From contig UQMI01000057.1 of NCBI GenBank assembly GCA_900542045.1, positions 1 through 20,478 of the forward strand: 20,478 bases of DNA, read 5' to 3'. The notes beneath the pieces are model-generated. The model did no database searches. It was not told the origin of the DNA and saw nothing but the letters and a program-made list of their open reading frames with translations. Shown piece by piece: positions 6,396-14,888 of this stretch (position 1 is the stretch's first letter; each line of letters opens with the position of its first letter). The position numbers and the translations under genes are program-made. The DNA is from an uncultured Blautia sp. (GTDB lineage: Bacteria; Bacillota; Clostridia; Lachnospirales; Lachnospiraceae).

Positions 6396-7862
6396 CTATC
6401 CGCGAAGAATCTGTTTCCGGTACCGCAGAAGCTCTTTCTCTATGCCATCCAGCTGGGGCAAACGCCATTCCCAGTTGGGACTGCCTACGGTTCCCGGCGT
6501 GTTGATGTGGCCCTCACTGCCAAGTCCCAGGAAATCTGCAGCAGGCAGAATCACATATTCTGCCGGGCTGCTCAGAATATATCCCAGAAGCCTGTCATGG
6601 ATGCTGCCCTGAGAGAACCCTTTTTTCTTCAGGAATCTGCGCACTTTTCTCCGGGATGCACAGGTAAGTTTTCCATACCATTCCAGAAGTGTATCATTGT
6701 CATGAGTTCCCGTATAGGCGATCATATTTTCCACATCCTGGAAACTGTCGTATGCGTATTTTCCTCCGGTCTCAATGGAGAAAATAAGGATCTTCATTCC
6801 TTTCAGATGGTAATGCTCCTTCAGGGTCAGGACCTCCGGACGCAGATCACCCAGATCCTCTGCCACCAGGTTCACCCCGGGAAGCTTTTCCATCAGGGTA
6901 TCCAGCACCTCATAGCCCGGCGCTTCCACCCATTCTCCTTCCACTGCCGTGGGGCAGCTGGCCGGGATTTTCCAGTAGGTGTCGAAAGCCCGGAAATGGT
7001 CAATGCGGATAATGTCAAACAGACGGCTGCTGTAGCCGATCCGGTCCACCCAGAACTGGTACCCGGTTTCTTTCATATAATCCCAGTCGTAGATGGGATT
7101 GCCCCACCGCTGTCCGGTAACGCTGAAATAATCCGGCGGAACCCCGGCGATAAATCGCGGATGCCCATCCTTATCCAGAAGAAAATTGGCTTTTCCACTC
7201 CACACATCCACAGAATCCACGCCCACATAGAACGGCACATCTCCCATGATCTGGATGCCGCACTGGTTGGCCTGTGCCTTCACCTGCATCCACTGGGTGT
7301 AAAAGAAATACTGCAGCACCATCTGGTATTTTGCTTCTTCTTCCACTCCGTCCGGAAGCTCGGTCCGATTCTCCGGCCAGTTTTTCTCTTCCGGCTTCCA
7401 CTCATTCCAGCATACACCGCCATTTGCCGCCTTTAAAGCCCGGTAAACGCCGTACTCATATACCCATTTCTGAGAAATGAATTCCTGATACTCCGGCTGG
7501 CTTTCCCGCCCCTGAGTGAGAAAATTCTCTACTGCCTTCCGCAGGTAAGGGGTTTTGAATGCCCGTACAGCCTCATAATCCACCCGTTTTTCCTTTTCCC
7601 GGAAAGAAGGCACCTCTTCTTCCAGAAGACCATCCTCTTTCAGCAGCTCAAGACTGATGTACAGCTCGTCTCCCGCACAGGAAGAATATGGCTGGTAGGG
7701 TGAATTGCCATATCCCACCGGATTTAGGGGGAGCAGCTGCCAGATCTTCACGCCGCTGTCTTTTAATATCTGTATCCACCGGTATGCATCTTTTCCCAGC
7801 TCTCCCACCCCGGTGCGGGATGGAAGAGCCGATACCGGCATCAAAACTCCAGTCTGTCTCAT
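6396..7862 (-). CDS. malQ: 4-alpha-glucanotransferase (amylomaltase)
   Basis: A cytoplasmic GH77 enzyme that transfers glucan segments between maltodextrins, making longer chains for the phosphorylase. In the 488-residue form, the nucleophile is D288 (RIDHFRAF), the acid/base is E335 (VAEDLG) and the third carboxylate is D388 (TGTHDND). The N-terminal MPVSALPS is also typical of the family. The start at 7862 is chosen because AAAAAAGGAG lies 11 bases upstream; the frame stays open 25 codons further but that extension has no family resemblance. It is the last gene of the sugar locus, 156 bp after the phosphorylase gene, with no strong promoter visible between them, so co-transcription is likely. 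Confidence 0.95.
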   Translation of the reverse strand: MRQTGVLMPVSALPSRTGVGELGKDAYRWIQILKDSGVKIWQLLPLNPVGYGNSPYQPYSSCAGDELYISLELLKEDGLLEEEVPSFREKEKRVDYEAVRAFKTPYLRKAVENFLTQGRESQPEYQEFISQKWVYEYGVYRALKAANGGVCWNEWKPEEKNWPENRTELPDGVEEEAKYQMVLQYFFYTQWMQVKAQANQCGIQIMGDVPFYVGVDSVDVWSGKANFLLDKDGHPRFIAGVPPDYFSVTGQRWGNPIYDWDYMKETGYQFWVDRIGYSSRLFDIIRIDHFRAFDTYWKIPASCPTAVEGEWVEAPGYEVLDTLMEKLPGVNLVAEDLGDLRPEVLTLKEHYHLKGMKILIFSIETGGKYAYDSFQDVENMIAYTGTHDNDTLLEWYGKLTCASRRKVRRFLKKKGFSQGSIHDRLLGYILSSPAEYVILPAADFLGLGSEGHINTPGTVGSPNWEWRLPQLDGIEKELLRYRKQILRG

Positions 7863-8018
7863 GACTGTTCTTACTCCTTTTTTCATCTTTACCTTCTGGC
7901 TGCAGAAATATCCGCATGTCTTTCCATGATTCACCATGTCACATCTTCCTGTCTCATATCTCTGCGTCTATCCTGCCATTAAGAATATCTTTCCAATCTG
8001 ATCTCTTCCGCATTCTTC

Positions 8019-10280
8019 TTACAGATGCCAGATGTCTCTGTTGTATTCGGCAATGGTCCTGTCGGAGGAGAAGAAACCGGCTTTTGCAATGTTCACCAGC
8101 ATTTTCTGTGCCCATGTCTTCTCATCCAGAGAATCTTCCAGCATCTGTTCCTTGGTGCGGATATAATCTTTCACATCCAGCAGTGCCATGAACCAGTCTT
8201 TGGACACGATTTCCTTGTACAGACGGCCCAGATTTACCGGATCTCCGATGCGGATCAGATCTTTGCTGATGATAAAGTCCACCAGTTCCTCAATCATGGG
8301 ATCTTTCTCATAGAGATCTGCCGCACAGTATTCCCCAGTCTCATACAGCTGGATGACCTTCTCGGATCTTTCACCGAAAATATAAATATTGTCATCGCCT
8401 ACCAGCTCATGGATCTCCACATTGGCGCCGTCTTCTGTTCCCAGAGTTACCGCTCCGTTCAGCATGAATTTCATGTTTCCGGTTCCGGAGGCCTCCTTGG
8501 ACGCCAGGGAAATCTGCTCGGAAATATCGCAGGCAGGGATCAGTTTCTCTGCCTTGGTCACGTTGTAGTTCTCCACCATGACGATCTTCAGCCAGGGGCT
8601 TACCTGGGGATCGTTGTCGATGAGCTGCTGCAGGCACAGGATCAGATGAATGATGTCCTTGGCAATAGTGTATGCCGGCGCTGCCTTAGCACCGAAAATC
8701 ATGGTCAGCGGACGTTTGGGCAGATTGCCTTTCTTGATCTCTTTGTATTTATAGATGGCATACAGGGCATTCATCTGCTGTCTCTTATACTCATGGAGAC
8801 GTTTGATCTGAATGTCAAATACAGAATTCTCATCAATGTCTGCATCCTGTGTCATTTTCAGATATTTTTTCAGATCTGCCTTGGCTTCTTTCTTGATGGC
8901 CATCAGCTTCTCCAGGACTTTTTCGTCTTCTTTATAGGCCAGCAGTCCTTCCAGCTTCCCGGCATCTTCCAGATATTCCGGACCGATCAGTTCCTCCAGA
9001 TATGCTGCCAGTCTGTGGTTGCAGTGTACCAGCCAGCGGCGGAACGTGATGCCGTTTGTCTTATTGTTGAATTTCTCCGGATAAATATCATAAAAGGGCT
9101 TCAGTTCGGATTTCTTCAGAATGTCTGTGTGAAGGGCAGCCACACCGTTCACCGCATATCCGAAATGGATATCAATGTGCGCCATGTGTACCCGGTTCTG
9201 ACTGTCAATGATATAGACCTTTTCATCCTGGAAATCTCTTCTCACCCTGGCATCCAGATCCCGGATGATCGGCATCAGGTGCGGCACCACCTTCTCCAGA
9301 TAATCCACCGGCCATTTTTCCAGGGCCTCTGCCAGAATCGTATGGTTGGTATACGCGCAGGTCTTTCTCACCACATCCACTGCCGTATCCATATTAAAGC
9401 CCTTCTGCTGGGTAAGGATACGGATCAGTTCCGGAATGATCATGGTGGGATGGGTATCGTTGATCTGGACGCATACGTGTTCGTGGAGCTGATACAGGTT
9501 CACGCCCCGCTCTTCCGCTTCTTTAATGATCAGCTGCGCTGCATTGCTCACCATAAAATACTGCTGGTAGATACGCAGAAGCTGTCCGTCCTCGTCGCTG
9601 TCGTCCGGATAAAGGAACAGGGTCAGATTCCTGTGGATATCCTTCTTGTCAAACTGGATTCCCTCACCGATGATGTTCTCATCCACACTGTCCAGATCGA
9701 ACAGATGCAGCTTGTTGCAGCCGCTGTGGTATCCGGGCACATCAATGTCATACATGGAAGACCGCAGTACAAAATCCTTGAACGGAACTTCAAAGCTCAC
9801 ATCGGTCCTGGTCAGCCAGCTGTCCGGGGTGATCCAGGGATTTTTTTCCTCCTGCTGCTTATTGTCCCGGAATTTCTGGAGAAACAGTCCGTCATGATAG
9901 TTCAGGCCCACACCGTCTCCATTGAGTCCCAGAGTTGCAATGGAATCCAGGAAGCAGGCGGCCAGTCGGCCCAGCCCTCCGTTCCCAAGAGAGGGTTCCA
10001 GCTCCACTTCTTCCACCTCTGTCAGATCCTGTCCGTGCTTCTTCAGCAGTTCTCTGACCTCTTCAAACAGTCCCAGATTGATCAGATTGTTGGATAACAG
10101 TTTTCCGATCAGAAACTCTGCGGAAATGTAATACAGTTTCCGGTTTCCGGTATTTCTCTGCATCCCCTGCATTCTTTCTTTTGTCAGACACAGCAGGGCT
10201 TTGTAAAGTTCCTCTTTGGAAGCCTCGCCGATTTGTTTTCCAAGTTTCAGATTTAATTCTTTTTCCAGATTCTGTTCCAT
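8019..10280 (-). CDS. glgP: Glycogen/maltodextrin phosphorylase
   Basis: A GT35 enzyme releasing glucose-1-phosphate from alpha-1,4-glucans with pyridoxal phosphate as cofactor. Counting from an upstream ATG at 10292, landmarks are [17 protein letters not shown] at about 101, INDTHPT at 287, [11 protein letters not shown] at 411, HEYKRQ at 500 and the cofactor loop [10 protein letters not shown] with the Schiff-base lysine K608. About 753 residues is shorter than E. coli phosphorylases (about 800), with a trimmed N-terminus. The start at 10280 is favoured since GAGGAG sits four bases before it, whereas the ATG at 10292 has only a poorly spaced GGCGG. It has its own promoter (10343-10371) and a hairpin leader, and lies downstream of the permeases. 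It could be named malP; sequence alone does not separate the two substrates. Confidence 0.94.
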   Translation of the reverse strand: MEQNLEKELNLKLGKQIGEASKEELYKALLCLTKERMQGMQRNTGNRKLYYISAEFLIGKLLSNNLINLGLFEEVRELLKKHGQDLTEVEEVELEPSLGNGGLGRLAACFLDSIATLGLNGDGVGLNYHDGLFLQKFRDNKQQEEKNPWITPDSWLTRTDVSFEVPFKDFVLRSSMYDIDVPGYHSGCNKLHLFDLDSVDENIIGEGIQFDKKDIHRNLTLFLYPDDSDEDGQLLRIYQQYFMVSNAAQLIIKEAEERGVNLYQLHEHVCVQINDTHPTMIIPELIRILTQQKGFNMDTAVDVVRKTCAYTNHTILAEALEKWPVDYLEKVVPHLMPIIRDLDARVRRDFQDEKVYIIDSQNRVHMAHIDIHFGYAVNGVAALHTDILKKSELKPFYDIYPEKFNNKTNGITFRRWLVHCNHRLAAYLEELIGPEYLEDAGKLEGLLAYKEDEKVLEKLMAIKKEAKADLKKYLKMTQDADIDENSVFDIQIKRLHEYKRQQMNALYAIYKYKEIKKGNLPKRPLTMIFGAKAAPAYTIAKDIIHLILCLQQLIDNDPQVSPWLKIVMVENYNVTKAEKLIPACDISEQISLASKEASGTGNMKFMLNGAVTLGTEDGANVEIHELVGDDNIYIFGERSEKVIQLYETGEYCAADLYEKDPMIEELVDFIISKDLIRIGDPVNLGRLYKEIVSKDWFMALLDVKDYIRTKEQMLEDSLDEKTWAQKMLVNIAKAGFFSSDRTIAEYNRDIWHL

Positions 10281-10303
10281 ATTTCTCCTCATTCCGCCTT
10301 TCT

Positions 10304-10332
10304 GCAGGGCGGACTGACGGAATCCGCCCTGC
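10304..10332. other. Strong hairpin in the phosphorylase leader
   Basis: GCAGGGCGGA (10304-10313) and TCCGCCCTGC (10323-10332) pair over 10 bp around a 9-nt loop. On the minus strand it falls at the very 5' end of the phosphorylase mRNA, just before the ribosome binding site. On the plus strand it is followed by TGCTTTTTT (10333-10341), the form of an intrinsic terminator pointing against the operon. A second GGCGGA copy next to the start codon can compete for the same arm. Confidence 0.7.
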
Positions 10333-10342
10333 TGCTTTTTTC

Positions 10343-10371
10343 ATTCTAATAAATTACTGATTTACTGTTCA
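10343..10371 (-). promoter_or_regulatory. Promoter of the phosphorylase gene
   Basis: On the minus strand TGAACA (10371-10366) and TAGAAT (10348-10343) are 17 bp apart, matching consensus at 4 of 6 and 5 of 6 positions. Start would be near 10336, right at the leader hairpin. This would let the phosphorylase and malQ genes be expressed apart from the transporter. Confidence 0.55.
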
Positions 10372-10400
10372 CCGCCTGGAGAGACGCAGACTGCTCTGTT

Positions 10401-11240
10401 TTAACCTTTTACTGCACCGGCAGCCACACCTTTGATGATATGCTTCTGACAGGACAGATAGAAAATAATTACCGGGATCACTGCCAGGATCAGGGCTGCC
10501 ATTACTGCACCCATATCTACACGGCCATAGCTTCCCTTCATATACTGGATGGCAATGGATATAGTCTTATATTTATTCAGATCCAGCACCAGGTAAGGAA
10601 GCAGGAAGTCATTCCAGATCCACATGGTCTCCAGAATACCCACAGAAATATACGTGGGCTGCATGACCGGAATGACCACATTAAAGAATGTACGAAGAGG
10701 CGTACATCCATCGATCATGGCTGCTTCCTCAATCTCCAGCGGGATGGATTTTACAAATCCGCAGAACATGAACACCGCCAGTCCCGCGCCGAAGCCCAGA
10801 TAGATGATAATGATCCCCCAGGGTGTGCGAAGTCCGGTACGGTCCGCCACCAGGGATAGGGTAAACATAACCATCTGGAAGGGCACCACCATGGAAAATA
10901 CGCAGAGCAGGTAAAGGGCTCTGGTAAATCTGGTATTGATCCTGGTGATATACCATGCACACATGGATGTGCAGAGCAGGATCACCAGAACAGACCCTAC
11001 GGTAATAAAAACAGTCCATCCCACTGCACTCAACAGATCATACTTGTCGATGGCCGTGATGTAATTCTCTATGCCGGCCAGCGTCTTTCCTCCCGGCATC
11101 TTAAAAGGCTCTTTGTTGATATAGACCTTTTTCTTGAAAGAATTCATCAGGACGATCAGGATCGGTAAAATATAAATCACACTGAGAACGGTGAAGACGC
11201 CGGTCCCCAGCCAGCTTAATGCATTCTTTTTTGTTTTCAT
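10401..11240 (-). CDS. Carbohydrate ABC transporter permease, MalG-type
   Basis: A 279-residue inner permease subunit of a CUT1-family sugar importer, with six hydrophobic segments. The ATPase-docking EAA loop is visible at about 171-190 (EEAAMIDGCTPLRTF). The start codon directly abuts the stop codon of the MalF-type gene; AAAGGAGG lies inside the end of that gene about 11 bases upstream. It forms the channel with the MalF-type partner and receives substrate from the lipoprotein encoded at 12155-13489. A maltodextrin substrate is inferred from the phosphorylase and amylomaltase genes that follow. Confidence 0.92.
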   Translation of the reverse strand: MKTKKNALSWLGTGVFTVLSVIYILPILIVLMNSFKKKVYINKEPFKMPGGKTLAGIENYITAIDKYDLLSAVGWTVFITVGSVLVILLCTSMCAWYITRINTRFTRALYLLCVFSMVVPFQMVMFTLSLVADRTGLRTPWGIIIIYLGFGAGLAVFMFCGFVKSIPLEIEEAAMIDGCTPLRTFFNVVIPVMQPTYISVGILETMWIWNDFLLPYLVLDLNKYKTISIAIQYMKGSYGRVDMGAVMAALILAVIPVIIFYLSCQKHIIKGVAAGAVKG

Positions 11241-12083
11241 CTACTGCTGTACCTCCTTTGAACGTGTTGCCCGCAGCTGTACCATACCGATAGCCACTAC
11301 GATAATAAAGAACAATACAGCTTTTGCCTGTCCAACACCTTCCCAGCCGGTACGTCCATAGAAGGTGTTGAAGATGTTCAGAGCCATCATTTCTGACATT
11401 TTCGCAGGTTCGCCTGCTGTCAGAGACAGGTTCTGGTCAAAGAGTTTGAAGCCGTTGGTAATAGATAAAAACATACAGATCGTGATGGACGGCATCATCA
11501 TGGGAATGGTTACTTTCCATAATTTCTGCCAGGGAGTTGCCCCGTCAATTTCCGCGGCTTCCATCACATCTCCCGGAATTGCCTGGAGACCTGCAATATA
11601 AATGATCATCATATATCCGATCTGCTGCCAGCTCACCAGAATGATCAGGCCCCAGAAGCCGTACCATTCATTCAGAGCCAGAGCCGTATTGTATCTGGCC
11701 AGAATCCCGTTAAAGATCAGCTGCCAGATATAACCCAGTACGATACCGCCGATCAGATTCGGCATGAAAAAGACCGTACGGAAAATATTGGTTCCCCGCA
11801 TGTTCCTGGTCAGAGCCATAGCCAGAGCAAAGGCGATTACATTGATCACCACCAGAGACACCACTGCAAACAGTGCCGTATACCAGAATGAATGCCGGAA
11901 CACCGTATCATTCAGCGCCTTGACATAATTGGAAATTCCCACAAACTGCGCATCGGTTACAGTGGTAAATTCACAGAATGACAGTCCGATTCCCATAACA
12001 AAAGGAATGACAAACCCAAGGATAAATGCGCAGAGTGTCGGCAATACAAAGATCGGCATATAACGTTTCATGGATCTTTCCAT
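11241..12083 (-). CDS. Carbohydrate ABC transporter permease, MalF-type
   Basis: A 280-residue permease with six hydrophobic segments and the EAA loop at about 175-194 (EAAEIDGATPWQKLW). It lacks the large periplasmic loop of E. coli MalF, as is normal in Gram-positive CUT1 importers. AGGAGG eight bases before 12083 fixes the start. It is preceded by a hairpin (12104-12137) that separates it from the solute-binding protein gene, and is followed without any gap by the MalG-type gene. No ATPase gene is in the cluster. Confidence 0.92.
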   Translation of the reverse strand: MERSMKRYMPIFVLPTLCAFILGFVIPFVMGIGLSFCEFTTVTDAQFVGISNYVKALNDTVFRHSFWYTALFAVVSLVVINVIAFALAMALTRNMRGTNIFRTVFFMPNLIGGIVLGYIWQLIFNGILARYNTALALNEWYGFWGLIILVSWQQIGYMMIIYIAGLQAIPGDVMEAAEIDGATPWQKLWKVTIPMMMPSITICMFLSITNGFKLFDQNLSLTAGEPAKMSEMMALNIFNTFYGRTGWEGVGQAKAVLFFIIVVAIGMVQLRATRSKEVQQ

Positions 12084-12103
12084 CTGTTTCCCCTCCTTCT
12101 GAA

Positions 12104-12137
12104 AAGCGGCGGAGAATCACTTGTGCCTCCGCCGCTT
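12104..12137 (-). terminator. Intergenic hairpin between binding protein and permease genes
   Basis: Perfect 11-bp GC-rich arms AAGCGGCGGAG/CTCCGCCGCTT enclose a 12-nt loop; on the minus strand only TTTTC follows. It probably stops part of the transcripts or protects the binding-protein mRNA 3' end, so the binding protein is made in excess of the permeases. Confidence 0.72.
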
Positions 12138-12154
12138 CTTATGCCTGTCTTACT

Positions 12155-13489
12155 TTATTTTGCCGCTGCCGCTTCTGTTGCCCAGCCATCTACAAATGCT
12201 GTAACAACTTTTTCCCAGTTTTCATCGGTCTGATCTGCTGCGTAAGATGTCAGCGCTGATCCTACACCGTTTTTCCATTCTTCAGAAGGCATGGTGGAAA
12301 AGTTCCATGATACCGGAGTTTTTCCTTCTTCCATATATTTATTCGCTTCGTTTACAAGTACGTTGTCAGATTCCATATTGGAATTAAAGGGGATCACAAA
12401 TCCCATATCTTTGCACATTGCCTCTACGCCTGTCTCAGAGGTTACACACCAGTTCATGAAATCCAGAGTAGCCTGGATATCTTCTTCGGATGCTTTTGCA
12501 TTTACACACCAGTAGTTCTCTGTACCTGTGCAGACACCCTGGTCTTCTTCACCTTCTACACCAATATAAATGGGAAGGATTCCCAGGTTTTCGTCTCCCA
12601 CATCTGCAATGTTGTTGTATTCCCAGGTACCATTCTGGTAGAATACTGCTTCCTCTGTTACAAATTCTGCGGTGGCATCATCTGCAGTCTTTGTTGAGAT
12701 CATGGTAGGATCACAGGTTGCATTATTGATGTACAGATCCCATACCTGACGATAGTTATCCAGATAGGTTCCCTTGATGGCATCGGTGTTGTCGATTCCT
12801 TCGTCTTTATATTCATAGTAGATCGGAAGGTTTGCCAGATGGGTCTTAAATCTCCAGTCAGAAGATCCGTCCATACCTGCGGAAGTAAATGCAGAAAATC
12901 CAAGTTCATCCTTACGGGCTGTGATATCTTCTACCACACTTTTCAGGCTTTCAAAATTTGTAATGTCATCTGCTGTGTAGCCGGCCTGCTCCAATAAGGA
13001 TTTGTTGTAAATGATACCATAATTCTCGATTACATATGCAATACCTGCCATTTTGTCTCCGTCCATCAGAGCAAAACTGTCGTCAGTAAGCTCTCCTGCG
13101 ATGTCTGAGCCAGTTAAATCATAGCAGTAATCTTTCCAGCTTGCAAGTCCCACCGGTCCATTCACCTGAAACAGTGTGGGTGCATCTGTCTTTGCCATCT
13201 CTGATTTCAGAGTTTTCTCATATTCGCCGGAAGCTGCGGTCAGAACGGTTACCGGAACCCCGGTCTCTTCTGTATATGCTTCCGCCAGTTCCTGCCAGTA
13301 TTCGTCTGCTTCTGGCTTAAAATTCAAATAGTAAACCTTTCCAGTGCTTTCGCTTCCAGATTCACCAGAAGACTGTCCAGCGCTTTGATCCGCGCTCCCG
13401 CTGGATGAAGAGGAACTGCTGCAGCCGGAGAACATGCCTACTGCCATAACTCCTGCCAAAACAACTGCTAAAACCTTTTTCATTTTCAT
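12155..13489 (-). CDS. Sugar ABC transporter solute-binding lipoprotein
   Basis: A 444-residue family 1 solute-binding protein that should deliver an oligosaccharide to the two permeases just downstream. It has a lysine-rich start, a hydrophobic segment and lipobox FSGC with C23, then a long Ser/Gly linker before the folded domain. The open frame extends 50 codons upstream of 13489, but that part has no signal peptide; starting at 13489 (or 13483) places the signal at the N-terminus, after a modest AAGGTAG-type ribosome binding site. Aromatic-rich stretches such as NGTWEYNN and NYWCVN fit sugar stacking. It is 115 bp downstream of a second solute-binding lipoprotein gene. Maltodextrin specificity is inferred from neighbours only. 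Confidence 0.92.
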   Translation of the reverse strand: MKMKKVLAVVLAGVMAVGMFSGCSSSSSSSGSADQSAGQSSGESGSESTGKVYYLNFKPEADEYWQELAEAYTEETGVPVTVLTAASGEYEKTLKSEMAKTDAPTLFQVNGPVGLASWKDYCYDLTGSDIAGELTDDSFALMDGDKMAGIAYVIENYGIIYNKSLLEQAGYTADDITNFESLKSVVEDITARKDELGFSAFTSAGMDGSSDWRFKTHLANLPIYYEYKDEGIDNTDAIKGTYLDNYRQVWDLYINNATCDPTMISTKTADDATAEFVTEEAVFYQNGTWEYNNIADVGDENLGILPIYIGVEGEEDQGVCTGTENYWCVNAKASEEDIQATLDFMNWCVTSETGVEAMCKDMGFVIPFNSNMESDNVLVNEANKYMEEGKTPVSWNFSTMPSEEWKNGVGSALTSYAADQTDENWEKVVTAFVDGWATEAAAAK

Positions 13490-13604
13490 AATTTCTACCT
13501 TACCTTTCCAGGAAACATTCTCCTGTTCCTTTGATGGCTTTATCCTACCAGAAAAAGGTGGAAAGGCTGTAGCAATTCGCAAACCCAAAATACAAAAAAT
13601 TAAA
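13490..13604 (-). promoter_or_regulatory. Gap between the two binding protein genes, possible activator-dependent promoter
   Basis: On the minus strand a TAGGAT box (13547-13542) could be a -10 element, but no -35 match lies at 16-18 bp. This fits a promoter needing an activator such as the AraC-type response regulator encoded in the same locus. No terminator hairpin follows the upstream gene, so read-through is also possible. Confidence 0.3.
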
Positions 13605-14888
13605 CTATCTCTCCGCTTCAAACTGCCGGATGCTCTCATCGGCCATTTGCAGGAATTCTTCCTGAGTCATCTGTCCCTTCACCAGTTTGGGCAGACATTC
13701 CCCAAAAGTTTCCTCCTGAAGGACAGAGTTCCACTTCACCTGATAATTGGGAACGATCTGGGGACTGCCTGTATACGCTTTGATATAATCCAGCAGCATC
13801 TGGCTGGCGTCTTCACTTTGCTGTTCCAGCAGCTGTTCTCTCTGTTCCTTATTAAAGGCTGTGCGAAATTTCAGAAATTCCACTGCACCTTCCTTGATTT
13901 CCTCACTGTAGCTGGATACCACCGCCCATCCAAAAGTCTCCGGGGAGGCAATCAGTTTGTTGCCCGGAAAAGGAGAAAACCGTACCTTTTCCACAAATTC
14001 ATCGGGTATCTGGTCCAGCATCCAGTATCCGTTGGGCACCATTGCGGCTTTCCCAGACACAAAATTTTCATATGCCACATCAAAATCCGAATACAGCGCA
14101 TCTTCCGTCGTATAGTCAAAAAGTTTTTTCAGCGTGGCAGCCAGACGCTGCCCATTCGCATTCTGGTAGCTGTCCGGGTACAGTTCCTTCATAAACGCCG
14201 CCCCCTCCGGAGTGTCTGCCAGTTCTGCCGTAGCCAGCAGCATGGGCGCCCATGCAGTTCCCTCCGTGTGCAGCGCCAGAGGGGTGATCCCATTTGCCTG
14301 GAGCGTATCGCAGCAGTCCCAGAACTCTTCCCAGGAGGCGGGAAACTGATCTATGCCGGCCGCCTCAAACAGCTCCGCATTCCAGAACACACCGGAACAG
14401 GCAAATGCCGCCGTGCTCAGCGGTGCCAGATAAATGCTCCCATCCGGCTCCGAGCATGCTTCCAGCACGGCAGGTTCGATCATATCCTTCCATTCCGGAT
14501 CTTCCTGGATATAGCCGGACAGATCCTCGATCCGCCCTTCCTGGACCATCATCTGGTAAAAAGACGGAATGGTCCGCAGATCCATAAGGATCGCAGGAAG
14601 CTCATCGGTCACATTGAGCCGCTTCAGATTTGTCCTATATTCCTCTTCCGTCTCCAGCACCCACTCCACATCCAGAGCATACGTTCCTTCATAGGCTTCA
14701 TTGAATGCCAGTACCACTTCTTCGTCATTTTTCTTTCCGGTACTTTGATCCACCGTCAGTATTATGGGAATCTGTATTTCCTCCTCCTGGCTCTGGGCCT
14801 GTTCCTTCTCCTGAGCAGAACACCCGCAGAACCCGCCAAGCAGCACTGCACATCCGATCCCAATCAACAGTTTCTTATACCTCATCAT
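13605..14888 (-). CDS. Solute-binding lipoprotein coupled to the two-component system
   Basis: A 427-residue family 1 extracellular solute-binding protein. MMRYKK is followed by a hydrophobic segment and a lipobox ending in GFCGC, then an acidic Glu/Gln linker. The fold shows typical segments such as SWEEFWDCCDTL and VSGKAAMVPNGYWML. Its start overlaps the histidine kinase gene by 14 nt (ATG at 14888 or 14885), so the two are translationally coupled, whereas a 115-bp gap separates it from the second binding protein. This arrangement suggests that it presents ligand to the kinase rather than to the permeases, as known for the XylFII-LytS pair of clostridia, but sharing the transporter is also possible. 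The ligand is unknown. Confidence 0.88.
   Translation of the reverse strand: MMRYKKLLIGIGCAVLLGGFCGCSAQEKEQAQSQEEEIQIPIILTVDQSTGKKNDEEVVLAFNEAYEGTYALDVEWVLETEEEYRTNLKRLNVTDELPAILMDLRTIPSFYQMMVQEGRIEDLSGYIQEDPEWKDMIEPAVLEACSEPDGSIYLAPLSTAAFACSGVFWNAELFEAAGIDQFPASWEEFWDCCDTLQANGITPLALHTEGTAWAPMLLATAELADTPEGAAFMKELYPDSYQNANGQRLAATLKKLFDYTTEDALYSDFDVAYENFVSGKAAMVPNGYWMLDQIPDEFVEKVRFSPFPGNKLIASPETFGWAVVSSYSEEIKEGAVEFLKFRTAFNKEQREQLLEQQSEDASQMLLDYIKAYTGSPQIVPNYQVKWNSVLQEETFGECLPKLVKGQMTQEEFLQMADESIRQFEAER

Noticed and set aside
6222..7436. 404-codon plus-strand frame opposite malQ
   Set aside because: Overlaps malQ with all its catalytic motifs, includes the terminator hairpin at its start, and shows no family signature.
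7863..7937. 25-codon N-terminal extension of malQ
   Set aside because: The extension covers the ribosome binding site of the ATG at 7862 and has no resemblance to amylomaltase N-termini.
8025..10097. Long plus-strand open frame of 690 codons opposite the phosphorylase gene
   Set aside because: It mirrors the coding frame of glgP; the product is rich in His, Gln and Phe with no domain, and no ribosome site precedes it. The glgP frame carries all family motifs.
12084..13604. Catabolite-responsive (cre) sites upstream of the transporter genes
   Set aside because: No convincing match to the cre consensus was seen by eye in the intergenic stretches; a matrix scan would be needed to exclude weak sites.
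13490..13639. 50-codon extension of the transport lipoprotein
   Set aside because: It would bury the signal peptide and lipobox inside the protein, and overlaps the end of the upstream gene.
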